DNA of 40,020 nt from Chara braunii (Eukaryota; Streptophyta; Charophyceae; Charales; Characeae), in assembly GCA_003427395.1 (NCBI GenBank), contig BFEA01000239.1, positions 485,907-525,926 on the forward strand. Direction: 5' to 3'. The notes beneath the pieces were generated by a model, which worked only from the letters and a program-made list of their open reading frames with translations, made no database searches and was not told where the DNA came from. This document shows positions 11,130 to 21,200 of this stretch, one piece after another. Positions within the stretch are counted from its first letter, which is position 1. Each line of letters starts with the position of its first letter. The translations under genes were made by a program, and so were the position numbers.

Positions 11130-12105
11130 AGGGTGAGAGGCGGTTGGATATGGAGAATGGTTGAAGAAGATGGAGGAGGAAGATGGTGCGAGGCGGTTGG
11201 CTATGGTGGCTGGGTGAAGAAGATGGATGAGGGAGGTGGTGTGAGGTGGTTGGCTATGGCAGATGGGTGAAGGAGGAGGAAGATGGTGCGAAGTGGTTGG
11301 CTATGGCGGATGGGTGAAGTGTGAGGTGGTTGGCTATGGCGGATGGGCGGCGGAGACGGAGGAGGAAAATGGTGTGAGGTGGTTGGCTATGGTGGATGGG
11401 TGAAGGAGATGGAGGAAGATGGTGTGCGGTGGTTGGCTATGGAGGGTGGATGGTTGAAGGAGATGGAGGAGGAAGATGGTGTGTGGTGGTTGGCTATGGT
11501 GGATGGGTGAAAAAGATGGAGGAGGAAGATGGTGTGCGGTGGTTGGCTATGGTGAAGAGGTGAGGTGGTTGGCTATGGTGGATGGGTGAAGGAGATGGAG
11601 GAGGAAGATGGTGTGCGGTGGTTGGCTATGGTGGATGGGTGAAGAAGATGGCAGAGGAAGATGGTGTGTGGTGGTTGGCTATGGTGGATGGGTGAAAAAG
11701 ATGGAGGAAGATGGTGTGTGGTGGTTGGGTATGGTGGATGGATGAAGAAGATGGAGGAGGAAGATGGTGTGCGGTGGTTGGCTATGGTGGAGAGGTGAGG
11801 TGGTTGGCTATGGTGGAGAGGTGAGGTGGTTGGCTATGGTGGAGAGGTNNNNNNNNNNNNNNNNNNNNNNNNNGGTTGGCTATGGTGGAGAGGTGAGGTG
11901 GTTGGCTATGGTGGATGGGTGAACGAGATCGAGGAGGAAGATGGTGTGCGGTGGTTGGCTATGGTGGATGGGTGAAGAAGATGGAGGAGGAAGATGGTGT
12001 GCGGTGGTTGGCTATGGTGGATGGGTGAAGGAGATGGAGGAGGAAGATGGCGTGCAGTGGTTGGCTATGGTGGGTGGGTGAAGAAGATGGAGAAGGAAGA
12101 TGGTG
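11130..12105. repeat. 53-bp minisatellite (GGTTGGCTATGGTGGATGGG core) with a gap
   Basis: Units of 53 bp, for example starts at 11953 and 12006, alternate with 26-bp half units (GGTTGGCTATGGTGGAGAGG then TGAGGT, around 11780-11900). The strand is strongly G-rich, with AAGATGGAGGAGGAAGATGG in each long unit. The period is not a multiple of three, so no lasting frame results. 25 Ns sit inside the array. Confidence 0.95.
11849..11873. other. Assembly gap (25 N) inside the minisatellite
   Basis: N run at the most homogeneous part of the array, so true copy number is unknown. Confidence 0.99.
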
Positions 12106-12904
12106 CAGGGCGTCCGATACATCACCCTACTTTAAGCATCCGACTTCGTCCCCCTAAGTTTTCCCTAATTCCGAACTTCAGAAAGTTCAGACTTGCAGCA
12201 CCAGCTCTACAACAGATGCACAAAAAACACAGACTTGCAGAAAATACAGATTTTAGAAAACACAGTCTTTGCAGATTTATAGATCTGCAGATTTTTGCAG
12301 TTTATGGAGATTTTGTCGTTTTTGCCTAAAAAGGGAGAACCGAAAAACACAGGCTTGCATCTCCTCACCCAAACGATGTCAGGATCAGTCCTAATTTGGT
12401 GGGCTCTTTGTTTATACCCTATGGAAGACCCCCATAAAATTTGGAGTGATTCCGTTGCCATTTGCCCTTACTTGCCTGTTTCGGGCGTCGTCCGGGTCTG
12501 AAGGCGAATAATTCGGTAAAATTTATTTCCCGTTTTTAGAGGAAAACGGATTCAGATGACCTGCAGGTTCTGCAGGTCATTTGTCTATGCCTAGGATATG
12601 AGGTATGAGAATTCCCAGCCCCCATATCCTTGGTTTGGCGGAACTGGCCAAAAGTGCCCCCAAGTCGCATTGGCCCTTTAGTCCCCTTTTCGGACCGACC
12701 CGTGCTCTGGAGGTTGGCCATTGCCTTTTCAGCAACCGCAACAGCAGCAAGGGGCTTGGCCAGGCATCAGCAACAGCAATAGGATTATTAAGAATAACAT
12801 TAGTAGCAACAACAGTCATAGTAGACTTAGAAGTTGGCAACAGTCCCCTTCCTACGTCCCTGTTTCCGCGCTCAATTAGAGCACGGGGTTCTCGCTAGGC
12901 CACG
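12106..12904. other. Non-coding spacer with a perfect hairpin
   Basis: Contains an A-rich zone with repeated CTTGCAGA/GCAGATTT words (12190-12300) and the hairpin at 12556-12580. No reading frame with recognisable content. Confidence 0.5.
12556..12580. repeat. Perfect 11-bp inverted repeat, 3-base loop
   Basis: ATGACCTGCAG, loop GTT, CTGCAGGTCAT. There is no U run behind it, so it is not a typical terminator. Confidence 0.9.
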
Positions 12905-13520
12905 TATATGTCTAGGGAAGAATCAGACTACCACCAAGTGCAAGGCATGGACAAAGCATGGGCAGGACAAGGGAAAACACATGCATCTCATCATTGAACA
13001 ACTAGGGAAGAATCGGGCTATCACCAAGCGCAAGGCATGGGCAGAGCAAGAGTGTGACAACGGAAAACTCATGCATTTCATAAGTCAAACAGCTAGGGAA
13101 AAATCGGACTATCACGAAGTGAAAGGAATAGACAAAGCATGAGTGTGACAAGGGAAAACTCATGCATTTCACAAGTTAAACAGCTAGGGAAGAATCGAGC
13201 TATCACCAAGTGCAAGGAATGGACAAAACATGAATGTGATAAAGAAAAACTCATGCATTTCACAAGTTGAACAGTTAGGGAAAAACCGGACTATCATCAA
13301 ATGCAAGGACTCAACAAAGCATGAATATGACAAGAGGAAACATAGGCATATCACAAGTTGAACAGTTAGGGAAAAATCGGACTGCCCACCAAGTGCAAGA
13401 AATGGACAAAGCAAGAATGTGACAAGGGAAAACACATGCACATCACAAGTTGAACACCTAGGGAAGAATCGGACAATTACCAAGTGCAAGAATTGACGAA
13501 ACAAGAGTAAAAGATAATTC
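12905..13520. repeat. ~91-bp satellite, about seven units
   Basis: AGGGAAGAATCGGACTATCA, or close variants, recurs near 12916, 13013, 13096, 13187, 13277, 13368 and 13459. Each unit also carries CCAAGTGCAAGGAATGGACA and CTCATGCATTTCACAAGTT. Units differ by scattered substitutions, so the array is old. Confidence 0.93.
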
Positions 13521-14965
13521 AAGACACTAGAATGAGCACAAACCAAAGTTATACTACCAAGTGAAGAAATGGAGAGAAAGTGAAGGGAGAGTGAGTTTCA
13601 ACTCACTCTCATGCATATAATCACAAAATGGGAAGTGGCGATTTACATTAGAGTGAAGGAATGGGCAAAACAAGAGTGAAAGATCATCCAAAACACTAGA
13701 ATGAGCACAAACCAAAGTTGCGATTCACTACAGAGTGAAGAAATGGAGAGAAAGTGAAGGGAGAGTAAGTGAAACTCACACTTATGCATTAAATCACAAA
13801 ATGGAAAGTGACGATTTACGTGGCAGTGAAAGAATGGACAAAACAAGAGTGAAAGATCATTCAAAATACTAGAATGAGCACTGGTCAAAGTTGCGATGTA
13901 CTACCAAGTGAAGAAACGGTGAAAAACTGAACAGAACGTGAGTGAAACTCACTCTCATGCATGAAATCACAAAATGGAAAGTGAAAATTTACATGGGAGT
14001 GAAGGAATGGACAAAACAAGAGTGAAAGATCATCCGAAACACTAGAATGAGCACAAACCAAAGTTGCGATTTACTACCAAGTGAAGAAATGGAGAGAAAG
14101 TGAAGGGAAAGTGAGTTTCATGCATGAAATCACAGAATGGAAAGTGACGATTTACGTGAAAGTGAAGGAATGGACAAAACAAGAGTGAAAGATCATCCAA
14201 AACACTAAAATGAGCACAAACCAAAGTTGCGATTCACTAACAAGTGAAGAAATTGAGAGAAAGTGAAGGAAGAGTGAACTCTCATGCATGAAATCACAAA
14301 ATGGAAAGTGACGATTTACATGAGAGTGAACAAATGGATAAAACAAGCATGAAAGATCATAAAAAACACTAGAATGGGCACAAACCAAAGCTACGATTTA
14401 CTACCAAGTGAAGGAATGAAGAGAAAGTGAAGGGGGAGTGAGTCAAACTCATTCTAATGCATTAAATCACAAAATGGAAAGTGACGATTTATATGGGAGT
14501 GAAGGAATTGACAAAACAAGAGTGAAAAATCATCCAAACACTAGAATGAGCACTGACCAAAGTTGCGATGTACTACCGAGTGAAGACGCGGTGAGAAACT
14601 GAAGCGGGAGTAAATGAAACTCACTCTCATGCATGAAATCACAAAATGGAAAGTGACGATTTACATGAGAGTGAAGGAATGGACAAAACAAAAGTGAAAG
14701 ATCATCCAAAACACTAGAATGAGCACAAACCAAAATTGCGATTTACTACCAAGTGAAAAAATGGAGAGAAAGTCACTCACTCTCATGCATGAAATCACAA
14801 AATGGAAAGTGGCGACTTACATGAGAGTGAAGGAATGTACAAAACAAAGTTGCGATTTACTATCAAGTGAGAATCAAGACAAGAGAGTAAGTCTAACTCA
14901 CTCTCAAGCATGTATACACAAAGTAGGGAGTAGCGTTTTACTATGGAGTGAAGAATGAGCCAATT
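13521..14965. repeat. ~170-bp satellite, about eight units
   Basis: ACTAGAATGAGCACAAACCA blocks start at 13526, 13695, 13868, 14041, 14203, 14368, 14540 and 14713, a 162-173 bp period. Each unit has ACCAAGTGAAGAAATGGAGA, CTCATGCATGAAATCACAAA and GGAATGGACAAAACAAGAGTG. Two of these words are relatives of words in the adjacent 91-bp unit, so the 170-bp unit looks like a diverged dimer. Confidence 0.93.
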
Positions 14966-15124
14966 GGAAGACCATTACTAGTGAAAAAACCTCCCACTAC
15001 CTACTCTAAGCTTTTGAAAGTACCTATAGAGAAAGAGAAGATGAGGAAGAAAAACAAAAGAGAATGTGGATGAGGGAACATGGAGGAGTAGGAGAAGAAG
15101 AAGGGGAGGAAGAAAGGGGAGAGG

Positions 15125-15225
15125 AGGAAGAAGAAAAAAAAAAAAAAGAAGAAGAAGATGAAGCTTGAAGAAGAAGAAAAAGAAGAAAAAGGAAACGACG
15201 ACGACGACGACGACGATGACGACGA

Positions 15226-15258
<33 letters not shown>

Positions 15259-15303
15259 AGAAGAAGAAGAAGAAGAAGAAGAAGAAGAAGAAGAAGAAGA
15301 GGA
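15125..15303. repeat. GAA / GAC compound trinucleotide microsatellite
   Basis: GAA-rich DNA (15125-15190), then about 20 GAC/GAT triplets (15195-15256), then (GAA)n to 15300. Translations of this stretch give only Asp/Glu or Ser/Phe runs. A GAA array also precedes repeat X3 at 27685-27800, so this array seems to belong to the X family's left part. Confidence 0.95.
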
Positions 15304-15429
15304 TTCTCCCTCTTTCCACGCACCTCTTCTAGTATCGTGGAGTTGAAGTACCACTCTTGATGATGCTTCTCCCTCTTTCCACGCACCTCTTCTAGTATCG
15401 TGGAGTTGAAGTACCACTCTTGATGATGC
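15304..15429. repeat. 63-bp tandem duplication
   Basis: 15304-15366 and 15367-15429 are essentially identical (TTCTCCCTCTTTCCACGCAC ... GTACCACTCTTGATGATGC). Confidence 0.95.
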
Positions 15430-16990
15430 TTTCTCCTTCACTTGGCTATGGCCCTTTTCCTCCTCAAGCCTTTCTCATCTCTCCTCCTTAGTCCCTTCCT
15501 AGTGATGACAAACTCGTATCACTATGGATATGGAGTTCTCCCCTCCAGGAGGGCTAATGAGACTCCCTCTAACCTTTCCTTCTTCCTCACAGCCTGGAGG
15601 ACTATGGTGGATCACCTTCCGAGGCCAGCCTCACTACCACTAGCCTCTAGAGCTCCGCACATTAGCCCATAGTTTTCTCTAAGCTCCCAAACTGGAAGGG
15701 GTTCCCCTCTCCTCACTCCAAGTGAGAGAAATGCTCCTATGAGCTCACTTGGGTAGCATGGGCACACCTCATGCAAATGTGAGTGTGGCGGTGAGCCTCC
15801 CCATGTGCCTCCAAGTGAACCGAGGTACCCCCAAGGCAAAAACCCACCACTAGGCCCCTCCGGGGGTACCTGGGCCTTATTTCTGGCCAAGTACATGCAG
15901 TCTGAGTGGTTGGTACCAACTCGGATTGCCTCTTGGCCTCCTTCTGCCTGCTTTTCCTTTTCAAAATGTTGCCCCCTTGAGTCCAAATGCCCAAAGGGCA
16001 GACCCACGTGAGAGAAAAAAACCTAGTGGGCCTTTTTTTCGATTTTTTCAGCTTCTACCTCATTTTTGGTAGGCAAAGGTATTTTCCTATGCCTCGGTGC
16101 CTTTTCAGCCTTGGATCTAGCCGAGATCCAAGGCCAGCAATATTCCAAGCTACCCCTTGGTGATCCTTGCTTCAGTTTTGGGTCCCAAAGCTCAATTTTT
16201 TCAATTTTTGGTGCATCTGGCCCTCCGTTTGGGCCAAATGCACAGTTTTGTCTTTTTCCTTTTATTGTTTCTTTCCATTTTGGGCTGCCAACTCATTCTG
16301 GAGTTGGCCGTTTGAGTTGATCTCATAAAAAACGGCCATATTCCCTCCTCCATGGATGTAAATCTCATATCCATGGCCCCAAAAAAAAACGACCATTTTC
16401 CTAGCGCATTTTCTCTCAATTTTTCCTTTTTAACTCGGATTTTGCAGAGATATTATATTGCCCCAAGGTCCATATCTCTGCAATCCGGATTGCCCTCCAC
16501 CAAATCTGGAGGGATGAGGTCACAGTAGGGACCTGCGAGTCCCTACTGGGTCAGTCCCAATAGGCCGGCACATTCTCCTCCACTATTTTCTCCCCATTTG
16601 TCTCATTCCTCCTCCATTTTCTCTCATTTTTCTTTTCTTTTATTTTATTTCTAACGGGACAAGTGTCAAGAGGCTGTTGAGTCTTTTTCTAGGCCATGGA
16701 TCTTCATCTATGGCCAGATCCAGACTCAGCAGTTGGCCGTTATATCTCAGATTACAATAATGAAGCCCCCATGCTCATAGGGGGGCTCCATTTTATATAC
16801 GTTTTACTATGATTTTCTTTTGACAACCTTTTTTCTGTGTTGAGCCCCTTGGGGCTCTATTTTATCATGCCTAGCTAGTCCGAGATATCCCGGAGTGTTG
16901 GGCAACCCTTCTATCATCATTATTTTGCTTTCTCTCATGGCTCTCCCACTTGATTCCACTAGTACTTGCACTAGCGGTGCTAATATTTTT
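15430..16990 (+). repeat. Repeat X, copy 1
   Basis: Aligns with 27830-29440. Shared blocks include GCTATGG, CTC(C)AGGAGGGCTAA, CTCACAGCCTG, CTATGG(T/C)GGATCAC, CC(A/G)GGTACATGCAGTC(T/C)GAG, a Trp-rich hairpin segment at 16442-16483, and the GCCGTTA...CAGTAATG-type block near 16740. Proteins predicted across it are short and unconserved between copies, so I read it as non-coding (an LTR or untranslated part of a mobile element, inferred). Confidence 0.75.
16442..16483. other. 12-bp perfect hairpin in X1 with a compensated pair relative to X3
   Basis: TTGCAGAGATAT (16442-16453) pairs with ATATCTCTGCAA (16472-16483); the loop includes TTGCCCCAAGG. The X3 counterpart is at 28926-28962. The last stem pair is T-A here and A-T there. 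Confidence 0.8.
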
Positions 16991-17648
16991 CACCGTCTAG
17001 ATTTTTGATCTCGACAGTGTTGTTTGCTTTGCGTTGTCGAGTGCATCGGCCCCCGTCTTTTTCGCTAAGGCGAGAGCCCTCCCGGCCATGTCATGCAGGA
17101 GATCAACAAAACAAAATCAAGAGACAACTTAGGAACGGCGCAACACATCCCACGAGTCGCTGAGACGGTCGTTGTCACGTCGTCCCTTCGCCGCTCTAAC
17201 CGGGTGCGTCAGCTGTACATCCCACGGTCCCCTACAACGGGATAGGTTCCCGCGGGGCATAAGCTTTCCTTCCCTAAGGGGCTGTCACCACCCTTAGGGG
17301 CGTATCCCTACCGAGCTACTGACCCACGTGCGAAAGTTTTAGATGCAGTTGCAGAGGTAGGTCAGCCGAGGGCGTTTGCTCGTTCGTCGTAGTATAGATA
17401 CACTTGGTTAACGCCAAGTGGACCCGAACGCCATTTGTTCCTAGGGCGCTGATCTCTTAAGTACGAAGAGAATGTCGATCGACTAGGACGGTCTCAACCA
17501 AGCATGAAACCCTCAACTTAATCCTAGTCCATTAGACATGAAGTCAAACGAAAAGTTAAAACATCCACAGATAGTTATATCAAAATAAATCGACCGTAGT
17601 CGACAGGAACGTAGTCAATATGAAATGATAATTGAAAGAATTCAATCA

Positions 17649-18148
17649 TCATACAATATATCCAATCACACAAGATAAAAAAAAACAATCTGACCATCTC
17701 AGGTCGAACTCCACAAAACAATCATACAACCGCCAACGAGGGGTTGGTTTTTCGACGATAACATAGATGTCGCCGACAACGTAATCGGCTACCTTAGTTT
17801 TGACTTGATGAGACGCGTTGCCAAAGTCATTCATTCCACCTACCGCCGACTTAAAATTCGACACGCTCACACCTGTCTCCATACTTTCTCAATCTTATTG
17901 GATGACAGGCTACTTGATCAGGGACATTGCTTGAAGTTGTTGCATGCCTCCCCATTTAGGAAGTGGTCTGGGGTACTCCTCCTCCTCGCCTGAGCACAAA
18001 ACTCGGATTTCAGAAGTCGGGCCGTCTCCACCGAATAGGGTAAAGTACTCCCCCGTAGAACGGTCCACTCTGGGTCAATAACAGGGTCGGCTCCTAAAGC
18101 AACGAACCCCCGCCCCAGATACTTCCTCGAGAGAGAGCATGTGTCCAC
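17649..18148 (-). pseudogene. Possible minus-strand coding relic inside Y1
   Basis: Minus-strand frames read GRGFVALGADPVIDPEWTVL ... SVETARLLKSEFCAQARR ... DHFLNGEAC and, further on, MNDFGNASHQVKTKV. The Y2 copy (25060-24640) gives RRGFVASGAGPIIDPEWAVL, SVETVRLLRSEFCARARR, DHFLEGEAC and MNDFGAASHQVKTEA, again with frame changes. Most differences are conservative, which hints at former coding selection. I do not recognise the protein. Simple repeat homology between the two copies could also explain the similarity. Confidence 0.3.
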
Positions 18149-18528
18149 TACAAATAACTTTCAATTGTTCATTATTTTTCCTAAGTTCAAGGTAACTTAA
18201 GCAAAGGGAAATCAAAAGGGATAAAGAATGAGAATCATTTGGACAGGTATAGGCAGATAAGGTCATTCGGAATAAAGGCGGTCAATCCTCGGGAAAAGTT
18301 AAATTCATTATGCTTTGATTCTCTTTCTGTTTTCAATTTTTTTTTTCTCACGGCACCCATCGATTATCCTTCAGAAATAGCGAGCAAGTTCACCCAACTC
18401 ACTGCCGAAAGGAAAAAGGTAAAGGGGCGAAACTCTCCGTTGGTTTGTCAAATAGCATTTGGTCTCACTTTCATACATAGTCTTTTACTCATCTGCATAC
18501 CATGCAGACAACACAATCAAAAGAAGAC

Positions 18529-18536
18529 AAGCAAAG
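18529..18536. repeat. Left 8-bp target-site duplication
   Basis: AAGCAAAG, repeated exactly at 19873-19880 on the other side of the hAT element. Eight bases is the hAT-typical length. Confidence 0.88.
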
Positions 18537-19872
18537 CATAGCTACGCCGGACCGGACTCCGGACCGAATCTGGACCCCGAACCCCGGACTTCCCGGCGAG
18601 ATCCGGACTTCCGGAAAACCGGAATATTCCGGAATATCCGGACCGGTTTGGAACCCCTGTCCCGATGCCTGTCCGGAACCCTTATATTTTTCGAAAAAAA
18701 AAAAAAAAAAAATATTGTGGGGGAAATGCTTGATCTCAGGTCTGCATCTCAACAGTTCATGGGCGTGCAACAAAGACTGATTTATGCCATTGGGCCGCAT
18801 TGGTTATATCACTGGCCCCAGGTAAAAAGCCAAGTGGCGGGCAAAGGGAAACGTGGAACAGAAAGTCCCTCCCCCCCCGTTGCAGTCGCCTCTTCTGATG
18901 GGCGTTTTTTTCTTTCTTAAAATGGCATATTCGGTTTTGTTTTTCTTTCTGTTCTTCTTGTTTGTTGTTTGCTGGAATGTACAAAGCGTGCAATCGTGGG
19001 AAGCTGCGCATGCGTTGAAAGGACAAGCCATGCCAATCTGCCAAAAATAAGGAAAAAAAACAACAGAAAAACGAAAAAATTTTGGTCATGTTGGCGAGCG
19101 GCCATACAGCTCGGCTCCACTACTCACCATATGCACAAAAGACAGAAAATGTGGTGGTGTATCTTTCCATGTTGTAGCAGAAGATTCATTTTCATTTTGG
19201 GCTTGGTGAGTAGTGGACCCAGGCCCAAAGCCCCCAGAGTCATTGCAGGCGCCCGTTCTGACGATGTTTTTTTTTTTTTCTTTCCCGTTGTTTTCCTTTT
19301 GAAAGTAGGATCTTCATTTTTCATTTTTTTTTTCAGACTTTCTTCGTTCTGGGGGGCAGCGTGGGGGGGAATGTAGTAATGTACTAAGCAACCTATCCTG
19401 GGAAGATACGGGTGCGTCTGATAGTGCACAGTTCATTTGCATTTACTTTTTTTTTTTTTTTTTTTCCGTTGTTTTCCTTTTGAAAGTAGGATCTTCATTT
19501 TTCGTTTTTTTTTTCAGACTTTCTTCGTTTTGGGGGGCGACGTCGGGGGGAATGTAGTAATGTGCTAAGCAGCCTATCCTGGGAAGATACGAGCGCGTCT
19601 GATAGTGCACAGTTCGTTTGTGAGTGCAGGGCGGGAAAAGAAAACTTTGGGCCTCCGTCCGGCCCTGTCTGGACGCCACGTCTAAATCTTAAAAAAATGC
19701 CCAACATTTTTCCACAGGGACCCAAAATAGAAGAAAACGACCTGGGCCGCCTGAAAAGAAATTGGGCTACCCCCCATTTTCCCACCATCCGGACCAGGAT
19801 CCGGAAACCTGGACCGGACGCCGGACACCCGTCAGTCCAGATCCCTGTCCGGCTGTCCGGATCGTAGCTATT
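18537..19872. mobile_element. Non-autonomous hAT element, 1336 bp, inserted in Y1
   Basis: The left end CATAGCTACGCCGGACC and the right end read inward as AATAGCTACGATCCGGAC are imperfect terminal inverted repeats. They are flanked by the 8-bp duplication AAGCAAAG. The first ~160 bp match the reverse complement of the right end of the hAT at 3236-3398. The last ~80 bp carry another TCCGGA array (19790-19865). The internal sequence has no transposase, so mobility would depend on a transposase such as the one at 145-2843. The paralogous repeat Y2 lacks it at ~25440. Confidence 0.88.
19287..19640. repeat. ~181-bp tandem duplication inside the non-autonomous hAT
   Basis: GTTGTTTTCCTTTTGAAAGT starts at 19287 and 19468. 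Both copies continue through GGATCTTCATTTTTC, a T run, CAGACTTTCTTCGTT, GGGGAATGTAGTAATGT and TCTGATAGTGCACAGTTC, with scattered differences. Confidence 0.92.
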
Positions 19873-19880
19873 AAGCAAAG
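19873..19880. repeat. Right 8-bp target-site duplication
   Basis: AAGCAAAG, identical to 18529-18536. Confidence 0.88.
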
Positions 19881-20180
19881 TCCCACTACTCACACCAGAC
19901 CCACCTTTTCACTCATGCATGACGCCCACAACCCCACTCAACCTTTTGTCATGAACATTCAAAGCAAAAGGGTCAAGCAATGTGTGGGTGCACACAGGTG
20001 TGAAGGGAGTCTGAGTCCTCCACTGACCTTGAGTGGAGTGGTGCCGAAGAAGTGCCCTGGCTCACTCAAGAAAGCCAACCAACAAGCCGTGTGTGTCGCC
20101 GAAAGCTGTAGTCTCAAGGAAAATCCTGATCAAACCACCTCTTACTCGCACGCCTCACCGGCGGTAACCCAAGCGTGAAA
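19881..20180 (+). repeat. Repeat Y, copy 1, right part
   Basis: Continues the alignment with Y2 at 25445-25650: CAGACC..CCTTTTCA.TCATGCATGAC, then GAACATTCAAA.CAAA and GGGT.CACACAGGTGTGAAGG. Confidence 0.75.
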
Positions 20181-20760
20181 ACGGCGAGCCGCACAAGTCC
20201 CAGAAAAACACTCAATCTGGTACCACGTCAGTCCCAACTGGTCCCAAGCGGTCCCAGATGGTCCCACGCGGCTCCGGTGGTCCCATGTTGTCAAACACTT
20301 CGTCGAATGACTATTGAGTCGAAAACCGTTTCCGCCACACTTCTAAAAAAATAAAACCGGTGCCGAATCTCACAACCACATGCGTCAAGACCGCCGAAAT
20401 GACCACCCGCGTCCCACGTCAGTCCCAACTGAATCCAGGCAGTCCCAAGTAGTCCAGTCCCACTGCCGCAAGTGTTGGGTAGTCCCAACTACAAAATATT
20501 TATCTCATATGCCGCATAAAAAAATAAACCCGCGTGTCTCGGTCAGATTTCGTACCGTCGCATGTCACGATGTTGCTGCCGTACACACCAATGGTAGCAG
20601 ACCTTCACCAAGAATAGCAGACGCCGCACCACAACAAAAAAACTTTCAGCGCCGTAAAAAAAAACTTCACTGCCGCGCCGCACGTCCCACCGTCGTGCCG
20701 CAATTCCACTGTCGTGCTGAACTCTCGTCGGAAAATGACAGCACGTCGTTGCGCCGTGCC
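20181..20760. repeat. GTCCCA-rich degenerate repeat, start of repeat Z copy 1
   Basis: GTCCCA words recur at about 10-bp spacing in 20195-20285 and again in 20410-20485 (CAGTCCCAACTGGTCCCAAG). No gene. Confidence 0.7.
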
Positions 20761-21200
20761 CCGTAAAAAAGAAAAAGACGGCAGCGCTCCGCTGTGTCGT
20801 ACCACCGTAAAAAGACGGCGGCGCTTCGTCGTGTCGTACCACCATAAAAAAACGGCAGTGCTTCGCCGTGTCGTACCACCGTAAAAAGACAGCGGCGCTT
20901 CGCTGTGCCGTACCACTGTAAAAAAAACGGCAGCGCTTCGCCGTGTCGTACCACCGGAAAAAGACGGCGGCGCTTCGCTGTGCCGTACCATCGTAAAAAA
21001 AACGGCAGCGCTTCGCCGTGTCGTACTACCGTAAAAAGACGGCGGCGCTTCGCTGTGCCGTACCACCATAAAAAAAACGGCAGCGCTTCGCCGTGCCGTA
21101 CCACCGTAAAAAAATGGCAGCGCTTCGCTGTGCCGTACCACTGCAAAAGATGGCAGCGCTTTGTCGTGCCGTACCACCACAAAAAACGGCAGTGCCACTC
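20761..21200. repeat. 37-38-bp minisatellite in Z1
   Basis: About eleven units of CGTACCACCGTAAAAA(A)(G)ACGGC(A/G)GCGCTTCG(C/T)(C/T)GTG(T/C). GTACCAC starts at 20799, 20836, 20873, 20910 and 20948. Long frames on both strands arise only from the repeat and are not genes. Confidence 0.95.

Larger units (their letters stand above)
16991..18536 (+). repeat. Repeat Y, copy 1, left part
   Basis: Aligns with 23930-25440 over its length. Shared blocks are GGATAGGTTCCCGCG, CACCCTTAGGGGCGTATCCC, GACCCACGTGCGAAAG, TTGGTTAACGCCAAGTGGAC, and GCACAAAACTCGGAT followed by CAGAAGTCGG. It is interrupted at 18536 by the non-autonomous hAT element and resumes at 19881. A related segment closes the gag-pro region at 39480-39840. 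Confidence 0.8.

Noticed and set aside
12905-14965. Regularly spaced repeats considered as a CRISPR array
   Set aside because: The repeats are contiguous, long and diverged, without unique spacers, in an evidently eukaryotic context.
15001-15441. Asp/Glu-rich and Ser/Leu-rich frames on both strands
   Set aside because: They translate the GAA/GAC microsatellite; several frames are open at once only because the repeat has no stops.
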